Shown here: one piece after another, positions 26,388-35,983 of the stretch
Layout: every line of letters begins with the position of its first letter
Numbering within the stretch: position 1 is the stretch's first letter
Source of the DNA: Flavobacterium sp. IMCC34852
GTDB taxonomy: Bacteria > Bacteroidota > Bacteroidia > Flavobacteriales > Flavobacteriaceae
Reading direction: 5' to 3'
Length of the DNA: 64,000 bases
NCBI RefSeq assembly: GCF_030643905.1
Contig: NZ_CP121446.1
Span: forward strand, 1,364,001-1,428,000
Program-made: the position numbers and the translations under genes
Notes under the pieces: generated by a model
What the model saw: the letters and a program-made list of their open reading frames with translations, nothing else
What the model was told of the DNA's origin: nothing
Database searches by the model: none

Positions 26388-26951
26388 ATGGCAAACGAAT
26401 ATATTTTATCTGATTATAAGCGCTGTGGTATTCACAAAATTACCATCGGTGTTTTGTTTGACGTTTTTATCCTAAGACCCAATCCCGGATTGAAATACAT
26501 GACGATTTTTCGTTTGGTACAACATTACCGAAGACGCAACCGACTGTTGTTTTACTTTTACTTTTTGTGGCTCAGACGATTGAGGGTTAAGTATGGATTT
26601 GATATTTCGTATCGAACACAAATAGGCAAAGGATTTTATATCGGTCATTTCGGGAACGTAGTGATTCATGGAGATAGCGTGATTGGTGAGAACTGCAATA
26701 TTTCTCAAGGCATTACCATCGGTGTTAGTAATTATGGAAAAAAAATGGGAGTGCCAACTATAGGAAACGAAGTTTTTATCGGACCTAATGCCGGAGTTTT
26801 TGGCAAAATTACGATCGGAAACAAAGTCACCATTGGTGCCAACTCTGTAGTTACTGACGATATTCCTGACGGTAAAACTGTGCTTCCTGCTGCGGCGATT
26901 ATCATCGACAAAGATTTGTCTGACTATTATATTCAAAGTAAAATTAACTAA
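26388..26951 (+). CDS. CysE-like hexapeptide-repeat acetyltransferase
   Basis: A 187-residue protein. It has a helical N-terminal part (about 1-65) and a left-handed beta-helix with IGKGFYIGHFGNVVIHGDSV, the catalytic-type His in GHFG, an extended loop VSNYGKKMGVP, and repeated IGNxVxIG coils. It resembles serine O-acetyltransferase but lacks the full N-terminal domain of CysE, as seen in sugar acetyltransferases of the same clan (WcaB/ColC type). In this cluster it most likely acetylates a sugar. Confidence 0.82.
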   Translation: MANEYILSDYKRCGIHKITIGVLFDVFILRPNPGLKYMTIFRLVQHYRRRNRLLFYFYFLWLRRLRVKYGFDISYRTQIGKGFYIGHFGNVVIHGDSVIGENCNISQGITIGVSNYGKKMGVPTIGNEVFIGPNAGVFGKITIGNKVTIGANSVVTDDIPDGKTVLPAAAIIIDKDLSDYYIQSKIN

Positions 26952-26974
26952 TTGTTCTAACTATATTTCACATC

Positions 26975-27958
26975 ATGTCCTACCAATCTTTATTGCCTTT
27001 GATACAAAAAACCGGAAGCATACTGTCGCCGGAGCAATTCCAAGAAAGAATCAATATCGTGTTTCACGATTTTGAAGCGCAACACTATGACGCGATGCAC
27101 ACCGATATGTGGGGCAGTTTACAAGAACAGATTAATTTATTGGTCGGCGATTTATTGGCCCAAAAAAATATAGAAAGCAAAACACTCAGCTTGCTCGACA
27201 TTGGTTGCGGTACAGGTTTGAGTACACAAATTTTACTCAACTCAAAGCTCGGACCACACATTGGTCAAGTGACTTTACTCGATACTTCGCCCAACATGTT
27301 AAAGTTTGCCGAAGCCAAAGCCAAGACTTGGGGCAAACCCTATAAAACGGTCAATGGTTATTTGGCATCACTTACCGAAAAATTTGATGTGATTATCATC
27401 AGTTCGGTGTTGCACCACATTCCTGATTTAGAGACTTTCTTGAGTCAAGTCGACAACGCATTGCCTTCGGGTGGAATTTTAATTCATTTGCAAGATCCAA
27501 ATGGAGATGCTATCAATGAAACCGAGTATTTAAGTAGAAGAAATCGTTATGAAAAAGCCCTCGAAGCTTTGCCGAAAAATAAAAAACTAACCGATTTTAT
27601 TCCGAAGAAATTATTGAAATCCATCAAGCGATTTTTGGGTCGAAAAGATTATATCGACTTAATCAATGACCAATTATTGGCAGAGAAAACCATCAAAAGA
27701 CGAATGACTGCAGATGAGATTTGGTCGGTTACCGATATCCATGTGGAAACCAAAACCGATTCGGTGAACAAAGGCATTTCGCTGAAATTTTTGAAAAATC
27801 AATTGCAAAACTTTGAATTGATAAAAATGCGTTCCTATGGCTTTTTCGGTTACTTAAAAAGTGATTTAATCGAGAGTTATCAGGCAGAAGAAACCCAATT
27901 GATTGCCGAGAATCAAACCAATGGTCGAAATATATCCTGTATTTGGATGAAAAAATAG
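26975..27958 (+). CDS. Class I SAM-dependent methyltransferase
   Basis: A 327-residue protein with a Methyltransf_11/25-type Rossmann core. Motif I is LLDIGCGTGLST (about 71-82), the ribose contact is LLDTSPNMLKFAE, and motif IV is IIISSVLHHIP. A C-terminal extension of about 140 residues is rich in basic and aromatic residues and has no clear family match. It could methylate a sugar in the glycan or another small molecule. It lies 23 bases after the acetyltransferase and 1 base before a GT4 gene. Confidence 0.82.
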   Translation: MSYQSLLPLIQKTGSILSPEQFQERINIVFHDFEAQHYDAMHTDMWGSLQEQINLLVGDLLAQKNIESKTLSLLDIGCGTGLSTQILLNSKLGPHIGQVTLLDTSPNMLKFAEAKAKTWGKPYKTVNGYLASLTEKFDVIIISSVLHHIPDLETFLSQVDNALPSGGILIHLQDPNGDAINETEYLSRRNRYEKALEALPKNKKLTDFIPKKLLKSIKRFLGRKDYIDLINDQLLAEKTIKRRMTADEIWSVTDIHVETKTDSVNKGISLKFLKNQLQNFELIKMRSYGFFGYLKSDLIESYQAEETQLIAENQTNGRNISCIWMKK

Positions 27959-27959
27959 G

Positions 27960-29108
27960 ATGATGAAAATAGCCTTCCTGACACCAGAATATCCTCATGC
28001 CAAAACCGGTTTTTCGGCCGGAATAGGGACGAGTATCCTGAATTTAAGCAAAGGCTTACTCCAATTGGGTCATCAAGTTACGATTGTAATTTATGGCCAA
28101 GACCAAGACGAAACTTTTACTGATGCCGGATTGACATTTTATAAAATCAAAAACCGAAAACTCAAAGGATTTTCGAGAATTTTGACTCAAAAAAAGATTC
28201 AAAAACAGATTAATGATTTGGTCGACAAAGGCGAAATTGACATTGTTGAAGCCGCAGATTGGACGGGAATTACGTCCAATATCAACCTCAAATGTCCTTT
28301 GGTAATCAAACTTCACGGCAGCGATACTTATTTTTGTCATTTAGACCAACGACCGGTTAAGTTCCTTAATAAATTTAGAGAAAAAAAGGCATTGCAAAAG
28401 GCCGATGCTTGGCTTTCAGTCAGTCAGTATACGGCAACAGTTACCAAAGAATTATTTGCTTTGCCAAATGATTTTACCGTCATTCCGAATGGCATTGACT
28501 TGACTGATTTTTCGGTGGCTGAAATGAAAAACACTACAGCCGAAAACACCATTTTATACTTTGGTACGCTAATTCGAAAAAAAGGTTTACTCGAATTGCC
28601 GTTGATTTTTAACGAGGTATATAAGCAAAATAAACAAGCCAAATTAGTCCTTATTGGTCGTGATGCTGCAGATATTACCACCGGAAATTCTTCGATTTGG
28701 GCCATGATGCAACCGTTATTTGACACCGCTGCTTTTCAAAACGTGACTTATTTGGGAAGTGTTCCTTATGACCAAATGAAAATGCATATCAATGCTTCAA
28801 CCGTTTGTGTTTTTCCCACATTTGCCGAAGCTTTGCCCGTTTCCTGGATAGAAGCGATGGCAGTACAAAAGGCTATCGTGGCTTCGGATATCGGCTGGGC
28901 AAAAGAAGTAATTGACGATGACGTCAACGGATTTTTAGTTAATCCGAAAGACCATCAAACCTATGCAAAAAAAATAAATGCGCTGCTGGAAAATGCTTCT
29001 TTGAGAAGTCAAATCGGTTCAGCAGCTCAAGAAAAAGTCAGACAAAAATTCAGTATTGAAGTCGTTGCCCGACAAAGTGCTGCTTTCTATCAAAAACTAA
29101 TCAAATGA
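27960..29108 (+). CDS. GT4 family glycosyltransferase
   Basis: A 382-residue GT-B enzyme. The N-terminal FLTPEYPHAKTGFSAGIGTS loop is the glycine-rich entry typical of GT4. KLHGSDTYFCH and VIPNGIDLTDF follow. The donor motif is EALPVSWIEAMAVQKAIVAS, an EX7E pattern. It probably uses a nucleotide hexose and acts on a lipid-linked acceptor. Two consecutive ATG codons open it, so the start is uncertain by one residue. Its last 4 bases overlap the next FkbM gene. Confidence 0.9.
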   Translation: MMKIAFLTPEYPHAKTGFSAGIGTSILNLSKGLLQLGHQVTIVIYGQDQDETFTDAGLTFYKIKNRKLKGFSRILTQKKIQKQINDLVDKGEIDIVEAADWTGITSNINLKCPLVIKLHGSDTYFCHLDQRPVKFLNKFREKKALQKADAWLSVSQYTATVTKELFALPNDFTVIPNGIDLTDFSVAEMKNTTAENTILYFGTLIRKKGLLELPLIFNEVYKQNKQAKLVLIGRDAADITTGNSSIWAMMQPLFDTAAFQNVTYLGSVPYDQMKMHINASTVCVFPTFAEALPVSWIEAMAVQKAIVASDIGWAKEVIDDDVNGFLVNPKDHQTYAKKINALLENASLRSQIGSAAQEKVRQKFSIEVVARQSAAFYQKLIK

Positions 29109-29908
29109 AAAAAGCGCTCAAGAAAATACTCAGTGGCTTAATGCCCAAAGGGAACGCCAAAGAAAAACTTAAACTTTTTTATTACAGACTATTAAAACCT
29201 AAGCAAGTGACGTTTGACTTGGTGGAAGGAAAAGATAAAGTGGTATACAAAACCGGTTTTCAAAACACTTCTCTAATCACTCACGAGGCTTTGTATCCGA
29301 TAGTGGCTGATTTTGACTATTACCAGCATTTTTATAAGGTAAAATCGGGAGATGTTGTCATTGATGCCGGGGCAAATTGTGGCCATCTGACGGTTTTTTT
29401 CTCCAAATTGGTAGGCCGAAGCGGAAAAGTATTTGCCTTTGAACCGGATAAATTCAATATAGAGCGAATCCGAAAGAACATGGCTTTGAATCCGGATTTG
29501 ACAGACAATATCAAAATTGAAGATTTGTTGCTTTGGGATAAAAATGAATGGATAGATTTTTATGAAGCCGGAACAGTAGGTTCTTCCGCGGTTTGGATGC
29601 CCGATGCCGAACATTGTGTCAAAAAGCAAGCGGTTACTATTGACGATTGGGTTAAAACCAACCAACTTCAAAAACTTGATTTTATCAAAATGGATATCGA
29701 AGGTGCCGAGATTGAAGCGCTTGACGGATGTGTGGAAACGATTAAAACTTTGCAACCGAACTTTGCCATTGCTTCGTATCACTTTGTTAATGGTGAGAAA
29801 ACATTCATCAAGGTAGAATCTTTTTTCCGCCAAATGAATTATCCCTACAAAACAGTCACCTTCAGAGGTAATGAAATTATCACTTTTGCCGGACCGAATT
29901 TGAAATAA
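29105..29908 (+). CDS. FkbM-family SAM-dependent methyltransferase (third of three)
   Basis: A 267-residue methyltransferase. Motif I is VIDAGANCGHLTVFFS, followed by FAFEPDKFNIERIRKNM and the FkbM signature FIKMDIEGAEIEALDG. A basic N-terminus (KKALKKILSGLMPKGNAKEKLK) could tether it to the membrane. It is coupled by a 4-base overlap to the preceding GT4, which suggests that it modifies the sugar this transferase adds. The three FkbM proteins here are divergent rather than recent duplicates. Confidence 0.84.
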   Translation: MKKALKKILSGLMPKGNAKEKLKLFYYRLLKPKQVTFDLVEGKDKVVYKTGFQNTSLITHEALYPIVADFDYYQHFYKVKSGDVVIDAGANCGHLTVFFSKLVGRSGKVFAFEPDKFNIERIRKNMALNPDLTDNIKIEDLLLWDKNEWIDFYEAGTVGSSAVWMPDAEHCVKKQAVTIDDWVKTNQLQKLDFIKMDIEGAEIEALDGCVETIKTLQPNFAIASYHFVNGEKTFIKVESFFRQMNYPYKTVTFRGNEIITFAGPNLK

Positions 29909-29919
29909 AAGAAAGTTTC

Positions 29920-31461
29920 ATGATTATAATTTATCACAATCAATCAAAAGTAACCAACGTCGTTTCAACCGAAGCGCGTGACTTTCCGACTTTAATAAAT
30001 CGGAACGTGGTTGCCGTTATGCTTGATTTGGCGGATAAATTTGAACAGGAAATATTGGTTTGGTGTCACGAAAGTTTAAAAGATAATTTGAATGTCAATT
30101 CGATTGAAAACCTGTTTCACCATCAAAAGCTGCTTTTTTCTTTTAATCCTTCATCGACCAATTATTTCGGAAGAGAGTTGGGTTACATAGAAGATTCGCC
30201 TTTTATCAAAATTAATAAAGAAGTCCGATACGCCACTTGGCAAACGAGCAGTCAGGTTGGAGCCGTTCATGCTACGGTTTTAAAAGCGTGTAAATCTGAG
30301 CTAAAAGTTGAAAACGACTTTGACTATTTTTTACATTCTTTGGCCAAAAGAGCCATCGTTCACGGTTTGTTGTGCTATTCCGAGCCCAAATTGCTCCAAG
30401 GCAAAACCTCCGAAACACCACTGAAAACCGCAAGTCTTTCCACTCTTTTTAAATTCACAAAACAACATTACCGAATGCGGTGGATTTTCCTTTTGTTTTT
30501 TAATTTGATGTTGTTTGAAAAGCGTTTTCCGTTGCTGCCATTGGTGTTTTCTTTGTTTTATAAAAAGAGGATTTTGAACCCGATTAGACTAAACCAAATA
30601 CCATTAGCCTCAACCAAAACGATAGTGGAAAAAGGCACGATTGATGTCTTGATTCCTACGATTGGTCGGAAACAATATTTGTTGGATGTGCTCAATAATT
30701 TAGCCGCACAAACGCATTTGCCAACCAACGTTGTCATTATTGAACAAAATCCAATGGCGGACAGCGTTTCCGAATTGGATTTTATCCAAAATACTACTTG
30801 GCCTTTTGCCATCAAACACCGTTTTACCCATCAAGCCGGTGCTTGTAACGCCCGAAACTTAGGATTGGAATTGATAACAAGTGAGTTTTGCTTTATGGCC
30901 GATGACGATATTGTTTTTGGCAATGATTTACTCGAAAAGGCTATAGACACTTTTCGGTCAACCGGAAATGAAGTGTTTTTAGTGGCTTGTCATTTGAAAA
31001 CGCAAACTATAGAACGCCAAGCACCTAAGCAATTTACTGTTTTTGGTGCCGGACATGCTTTTGTAAAAAGTGCTTGTCTTAAAGGATTGCGATTCAATAT
31101 GGGTTACGAATTTGGTTTTGGCGAAGACAATGATTTTGGGATGCAATTGCGCCAAAGAGGATTTGATATTTTGTATATTTCCACAACCCATATTTTGCAC
31201 TTAAAAGCCCCGATGGGCGGATTCAGGACCAAACCAACTTTGCGTTGGCAACACGAAGCAATCCAACCCAAACCTTCACCGACAGTGATGTTGTTTCGAT
31301 TGCTGTATGATACGCCGGAGCAATTGTTGAGTTATAAAACCACGATTTTTTTGAAGAATCTCAACAAAAGTTTTTTAAAGAATCCTTTTGGCTATATTAA
31401 ATTGTTCAGAAAAAAATGGGACACCAGTGTTTTTTGGGCCACTAAATTAAAGCATGAATAA
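29920..31461 (+). CDS. Two-part protein: unknown N-terminal region plus GT2 glycosyltransferase domain
   Basis: A 513-residue protein. From about residue 240 it is a GT2 enzyme (IDVLIPTIGRKQYLLDVL, NVVIIEQNP, metal-binding FMADDDIVFG, and a late GFGEDNDFGMQL). The first ~200 residues are not a recognised domain: they open with MIIIYHNQSKVTNVV, contain HHQKLLFSFNP and end near a hydrophobic patch at 185-212 (WIFLLFFNLMLFEKRF). The N-terminal part could select the acceptor or be a degenerate partner domain. It overlaps the next GT2 gene by 8 bases. Confidence 0.8.
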   Translation: MIIIYHNQSKVTNVVSTEARDFPTLINRNVVAVMLDLADKFEQEILVWCHESLKDNLNVNSIENLFHHQKLLFSFNPSSTNYFGRELGYIEDSPFIKINKEVRYATWQTSSQVGAVHATVLKACKSELKVENDFDYFLHSLAKRAIVHGLLCYSEPKLLQGKTSETPLKTASLSTLFKFTKQHYRMRWIFLLFFNLMLFEKRFPLLPLVFSLFYKKRILNPIRLNQIPLASTKTIVEKGTIDVLIPTIGRKQYLLDVLNNLAAQTHLPTNVVIIEQNPMADSVSELDFIQNTTWPFAIKHRFTHQAGACNARNLGLELITSEFCFMADDDIVFGNDLLEKAIDTFRSTGNEVFLVACHLKTQTIERQAPKQFTVFGAGHAFVKSACLKGLRFNMGYEFGFGEDNDFGMQLRQRGFDILYISTTHILHLKAPMGGFRTKPTLRWQHEAIQPKPSPTVMLFRLLYDTPEQLLSYKTTIFLKNLNKSFLKNPFGYIKLFRKKWDTSVFWATKLKHE

Positions 31462-32464
31462 GATGAATTTTACCCTGGTAATTTGTACGTATATGCGGCC
31501 CAATCCTTTATTGAAGCTACTGACTTCGGTAAAGACGCAAACACTTTATCCTAATGAAATTCTCATTATTGACGGTTCATTGAATGACGAAACCCAAGGC
31601 ATGATTGCTCAGCATACTTTTGAAAAGCTGACTTATTTTAAAGTGGAAAAGGAGCACAGGGGTTTAACCAAACAGCGCAATTTTGGGGTTTCCAAAGTGT
31701 CATCGGATGCTGAAGTGATTTGTTTTTTGGATGATGATACGGTTTTGGAACCCAATTATTTTGAGGAAATTATCAACGCATATCAAAGTGATTCAACCAT
31801 AACCGGCGTGGCCGGAATTGCCATTAATGAAAATCGATGGGTAAAAAAAGAACCGAATAAAACATACAGTAAATATAAGTTTTATGAATTCGAAGGCTAC
31901 GTTTATCCGGAAGGTTCCAGAAATATATTCCGAAATTATTTGGGTTTGCAGTCGGATTTAGGTCCGGGACGCATGCCTGAATACTCACACGGCCGAACTT
32001 GTGGTTTTCCTTTGACGGGCAAAATTTATGAAGTCGATTTGTTGATTGGGATGTCGTTCTCATTCAAGAAAGTAGTTTTTGACAAGATTAAATTCTCGCA
32101 TTATTTTGAAGGTTACGGCTTGTATGAAGATGCCGATTTTAGTATCAGAGCACAACAATTCGGAAAAAATGTAATTGCCACCAAAGCCCAATTATCGCAT
32201 TACCACGACCAATCGGGCAGGCCAAACAAATACCAATATGGCCAAATGGTGACGCGAAACGGTTGGTTTGTATGGCGTGTGAAATACCCGAAGCCTTCGT
32301 TCCAAGCTAAGTTAAAATGGACTGCCATTTCATTAGTATTGATATTCATCAGATTTAGCAATATCTTTACCACTAACAAACGTTGGGAAGCGTTAACCGA
32401 ATCTTGGGGAAGAACCGTGGGTTTGGTGCGTTTGCTTTTTGACCAACCCAAAACAGAATCTTAA
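31454..32464 (+). CDS. GT2 family glycosyltransferase
   Basis: A 336-residue GT-A enzyme. It begins FTLVICTYMRPNPLLKLL and continues with EILIIDGSLND, the acceptor-side LTKQRNFGV, metal-binding CFLDDDTVLEP, and a catalytic region GYGLYEDADFSIRAQ. An internal hydrophobic patch lies near residue 286-300. A Met three codons in (31463) is an alternative start that would remove the overlap with the preceding gene. It probably adds a hexose to the growing repeat unit. The donor is unknown. Confidence 0.87.
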   Translation: MNKMNFTLVICTYMRPNPLLKLLTSVKTQTLYPNEILIIDGSLNDETQGMIAQHTFEKLTYFKVEKEHRGLTKQRNFGVSKVSSDAEVICFLDDDTVLEPNYFEEIINAYQSDSTITGVAGIAINENRWVKKEPNKTYSKYKFYEFEGYVYPEGSRNIFRNYLGLQSDLGPGRMPEYSHGRTCGFPLTGKIYEVDLLIGMSFSFKKVVFDKIKFSHYFEGYGLYEDADFSIRAQQFGKNVIATKAQLSHYHDQSGRPNKYQYGQMVTRNGWFVWRVKYPKPSFQAKLKWTAISLVLIFIRFSNIFTTNKRWEALTESWGRTVGLVRLLFDQPKTES

Positions 32465-32470
32465 ACCAAC

Positions 32471-33589
32471 ATGACCTTTTGCCTCATTACACATGTTCCT
32501 CACGGCTTTCAAAATGGCGAATATTATGCGTATTCTCCTTATGTGAGAGAGATGAATATTTGGGCAAACTATGTAGATAAAATCATCGTCGTCGCGCCAC
32601 TGACTTTAAAAAATAAAACCGCGATTGAAATTCCCTATTCCCATCAAAACATTGATTTCAGAACAGTAGCTTCTTATCATTTTTTGTCTTTACAATCGGC
32701 TTTACAATCGATGTTCAAATTGCCTAAAGTTGTTTTAGAAATCTACAAAGCCATGAGGCAAGCTGATCATATTCATTTGCGATGTCCCGGAAATATGGGG
32801 TTGTTGGGTTGTTTGGTGCAGGTTTTATTTCCAAGCAAACCCAAAACTGCTAAATACGCCGGCAATTGGGATTTAAAAGCCAAGCAACCGCTGAGTTATC
32901 GTCTGCAAAAATGGATTTTGAGCAATACTTTTTTGACCAAAAACATGCAGGTTTTAGTGTATGGCGAATGGGAAAACAGTACCAAAAATATCAAGCCTTT
33001 TTTTACGGCGAGTTATTTTGAGAAAGATAAGATTGCCGTTAGTCCAAAACCATTGACCGGAAAGATTTCTTTTGTTTTTGTGGGCACTTTGTCTAATGGG
33101 AAACAACCATTGTATGCTATTCAATTGGTGGAACAACTTTATAAAAAAGGACATGACGTTGCGTTGACTGTATTTGGAGAAGGCGCAGAGCGAAAAAGTT
33201 TAGAAGAATATATAAAGATTAATCATCTTGAAAGCATTATCAGTTTGCAAGGCAATCAAAACCAGGAAACCGTTAAAGAAGCTTATATCAAAAATCATTT
33301 TGTAGTTTTACCGTCATTGAGTGAAGGTTGGCCCAAAGTCATTGCAGAAGGCATGTTTTGGGGTTGTTTGCCAATCGCTTCCCCAGTTTCTTGTGTGCCC
33401 AATATGTTGGATAACGGAAATCGCGGATTGCTTTTGGAACTGCAATTAGCCAATGATGTAGCTCAAATCGAATCGATGATTACAGATGAGAAACGCTACC
33501 AAACGCAAGTCAATAGCGCTATTCAATGGTCGAGACAATACACTTTGGATGTGTTTGAAAATGAAATTAAACAGCTTTTGCAATCATGA
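32471..33589 (+). CDS. GT4-like glycosyltransferase
   Basis: A 372-residue GT-B protein. The N-terminal domain contains DHIHLRCPGNMGLLGCLVQ and YAGNWDLKAKQP. The C-terminal domain has SFVFVGTLSNGKQPLYAI, TVFGEGAERKSLEEY and the donor motif LSEGWPKVIAEGMFWGCLPIA, a close variant of EX7E. The gene is tightly coupled to the next GT4 by a 4-base overlap. The acceptor and donor are not predictable from sequence. Confidence 0.85.
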   Translation: MTFCLITHVPHGFQNGEYYAYSPYVREMNIWANYVDKIIVVAPLTLKNKTAIEIPYSHQNIDFRTVASYHFLSLQSALQSMFKLPKVVLEIYKAMRQADHIHLRCPGNMGLLGCLVQVLFPSKPKTAKYAGNWDLKAKQPLSYRLQKWILSNTFLTKNMQVLVYGEWENSTKNIKPFFTASYFEKDKIAVSPKPLTGKISFVFVGTLSNGKQPLYAIQLVEQLYKKGHDVALTVFGEGAERKSLEEYIKINHLESIISLQGNQNQETVKEAYIKNHFVVLPSLSEGWPKVIAEGMFWGCLPIASPVSCVPNMLDNGNRGLLLELQLANDVAQIESMITDEKRYQTQVNSAIQWSRQYTLDVFENEIKQLLQS

Positions 33590-34659
33590 GAATAGTACAA
33601 ATTATTGACTCTTTAGAAGTTGGCGGCGCCGAAAAAATGGCCATCAATTATGCCAATGCGCTTTCCAAGAGAGTTGATTTTTCGGGCTTGGTTGCAACTC
33701 GATCGGAAGGTCATTTGAAAAGTCAGTTGCATGATTCAGTGTCTTATCTTTTTTTGAAAAAGACCAAAACACTAGATTTTGCTGCGGCTTTTCGCCTAAA
33801 AAAATATTGTAAAATGAATAAGGTTGACTTTCTGCAACCGCACAGTAGTTCCTATTTCATTGCTTTATTGGTCAAAATAATTTACCCCAAAATTCAAATC
33901 ATTTGGCATGACCACAATGGGTTGAGTGAGTTTATCAGTACGCAAAAATCATTGGTGCTCAAAATGGCTTCGTTTTTCTTTAAAGGCATTATCGTTGTAA
34001 ATTTTAAATTGAAAAATTGGGCCGAAAAAGAACTCAATTGTAAAAACGTGGTTTATTTCCCTAATTTTACCAATGAGGTTTCAGCGGTCAAAGCGGAAAC
34101 CATTTTGAAAGGAGTGGAAGGCAAACGTATTTTGTGTTTGGCCAATTTGAGAGACCAAAAAAATCATTTTTTGTTGCTGGAAGTAGCGGAAAAACTTAAA
34201 GAATCTCATCCGGAATGGACTTTTCATTTGGTAGGGAAGGATTTTGAAGATGAGTATTCGAAGCAAATTGCGGAATTGATTGTCCGTAAAGGCTTGCAGA
34301 ATACGGTTTTTATTTACGGATCAAAAAACGATGTTGTTGCCATCATTAACCAATCAGCGATTGCTATTCTTACTTCAAAATCAGAAGGTTTGCCGGTAGC
34401 ATTGATTGAATACGGCTTGTATAAAAAACCGGTGGTTACTACTAATGTTGGCGAGATTCCGTTAATTATCAAAAATGGGATAAATGGTTTTATGGTTGGT
34501 GTAAATGAGGTAGAGGCTTTTTATGAATACTTAGTAAAATTGGTCAAAAGCGAAGACTTACGAATCCAATTAGGCAACGCTTTGCACCAAACGATTGTAG
34601 AAAATCACTCGGAAGATGGTGTTTTAACCAACTATTTAACCTGGATCAAAGGGTTGTAA
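33586..34659 (+). CDS. GT4 family glycosyltransferase
   Basis: A 357-residue GT-B enzyme. The start IIDSLEVGGAEKMAINYANAL is the textbook GT4 glycine-rich loop with Gly-Gly-Ala-Glu. LCLANLRDQKNHFLLLE opens the donor domain, and SKSEGLPVALIEYGLYKKPVV is the EX7E donor motif. It most likely works near the end of repeat-unit assembly because the polymerase or ligase gene follows 4 bases later. Confidence 0.9.
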   Translation: MRIVQIIDSLEVGGAEKMAINYANALSKRVDFSGLVATRSEGHLKSQLHDSVSYLFLKKTKTLDFAAAFRLKKYCKMNKVDFLQPHSSSYFIALLVKIIYPKIQIIWHDHNGLSEFISTQKSLVLKMASFFFKGIIVVNFKLKNWAEKELNCKNVVYFPNFTNEVSAVKAETILKGVEGKRILCLANLRDQKNHFLLLEVAEKLKESHPEWTFHLVGKDFEDEYSKQIAELIVRKGLQNTVFIYGSKNDVVAIINQSAIAILTSKSEGLPVALIEYGLYKKPVVTTNVGEIPLIIKNGINGFMVGVNEVEAFYEYLVKLVKSEDLRIQLGNALHQTIVENHSEDGVLTNYLTWIKGL

Positions 34660-34663
34660 AACT

Positions 34664-35983
34664 ATGAAAGAAAGAAACTATATATTGTTGGTTTTAGCTC
34701 ACGTATTGATTGGGGCTTTGATCTATAATTTTCCACAATTTTCAAAAGTTTACGGACTGTCAATTTTGATATTGGGCATTTATTTTGTTATTAAAAACGG
34801 CAATCGAGGTAATGAAGTGCTTTATGTTTCGGCCTATTTAGTTGGAAGTGAAGTTTTTTTGCGAATGACGGGCGGAAATATCTTGTATGAGTTTTCCAAA
34901 TACGGCGTCATGGCTTTTTTGTTTTTGGGGATGTATTACAGCGGATTTTCAAAAAATGCCATTCCCTTTTGGATTTATCTGCTTTTGTTGTTTCCCGGGA
35001 TTATTGTGGCCACCGAAACACTGAATTTAAAATCAGATCTCCGAACTTCACTGGCTTTTAATATTTCCGGACCGGCTTGTTTGGGCGTTGCTGCGATCTA
35101 TAATTACAATCGAAAAATATTGTTCTCACAACTCAATAACATTTTGTTGGCTATGGGTTTGCCTATCATAGCCACTACGATGTATTTGATATTGTACACT
35201 CCTGAACTCAAAACTATTTTGACGAGTACGGGTTCTAATTTGGAAACTTCCGGCGGATTTGGTCCTAATCAAGTAGCCACATTGCTTGGGATAGGCATGT
35301 TTATTTTCTTTTCACGACTGGTTTTGGAATCAAAAACCAAGTTAATGTTTGCCCTGAATTTAATTATTATTTTTAATATCAGTTACCGAGGTTTGGTCAC
35401 TTTCTCCCGCGGAGGCATGATTACCGGTTTGTTGATGATTTTAATTTTAATCTTCTTTTTATATAAAAATACCAGAGGAGAAGGGAAATACAAATTGAAT
35501 ATACTATTGGTTTTGTTTCTCTTGGGATTTGCCTTTACTTGGGTTTATACTTCGAACCAAACCGGTGGTTTGATTGATAAAAGATACGCCAATCAGGATG
35601 CAACCGGGAAAGTTAAAGAGAGTCAATTTACCGGACGAGAGGAAATTTTAGATAGCGAAATAGATGCCTTTTTAGACAGTCCGGTTTTTGGCATAGGTGT
35701 TGCCAAAGGATTAGAAATTAGGGAAGAAAAAACCGGAGGTGAAATTATTACGTCACACAATGAAGTCTCCAGAACCTTTGCCGAACATGGAACTTTGGGT
35801 ATAATGGCACTGCTAATTGTGTTTTTAACGCCTATATTTTTGTATCTCGACAACAAACAAAATATTTATATGTTTTGTTTTTTAGTATTTTGGTTGCTGA
35901 CAATTAATCATGCTGCCATGCGAATTGCTGCGCCGGCTTTTGTATATTCGTTGTCGCTATTAAAAGTTTATATGGATGAATAA
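34664..35983 (+). CDS. O-antigen ligase/polymerase family membrane protein (Wzy/WaaL-like)
   Basis: A 439-residue protein with about eleven transmembrane helices and a large extracytoplasmic loop at about residues 295-365. The loop and the helix after it carry the Wzy_C-like pattern: FTGREEILDSEIDAF, SPVFGIGVAKG and SHNEVSRTFAEHGTLG. Such proteins either polymerise repeat units or ligate glycan to lipid A-core or to protein. Sequence alone does not separate the two. With an ABC exporter in the same cluster a ligase role is reasonable, whereas the Wza/Wzc pair would fit a polymerase. It overlaps the next GT4 gene by 8 bases. Confidence 0.87.
   Translation: MKERNYILLVLAHVLIGALIYNFPQFSKVYGLSILILGIYFVIKNGNRGNEVLYVSAYLVGSEVFLRMTGGNILYEFSKYGVMAFLFLGMYYSGFSKNAIPFWIYLLLLFPGIIVATETLNLKSDLRTSLAFNISGPACLGVAAIYNYNRKILFSQLNNILLAMGLPIIATTMYLILYTPELKTILTSTGSNLETSGGFGPNQVATLLGIGMFIFFSRLVLESKTKLMFALNLIIIFNISYRGLVTFSRGGMITGLLMILILIFFLYKNTRGEGKYKLNILLVLFLLGFAFTWVYTSNQTGGLIDKRYANQDATGKVKESQFTGREEILDSEIDAFLDSPVFGIGVAKGLEIREEKTGGEIITSHNEVSRTFAEHGTLGIMALLIVFLTPIFLYLDNKQNIYMFCFLVFWLLTINHAAMRIAAPAFVYSLSLLKVYMDE

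Noticed and set aside
29273..29833. A 186-codon open frame on the minus strand inside an FkbM methyltransferase gene
   Set aside because: It is antisense to a well-supported gene and shows no domain or signal. Other long antisense frames (for example 16633-17076, 21415-21882 and 26472-26936) were dropped for the same reason.
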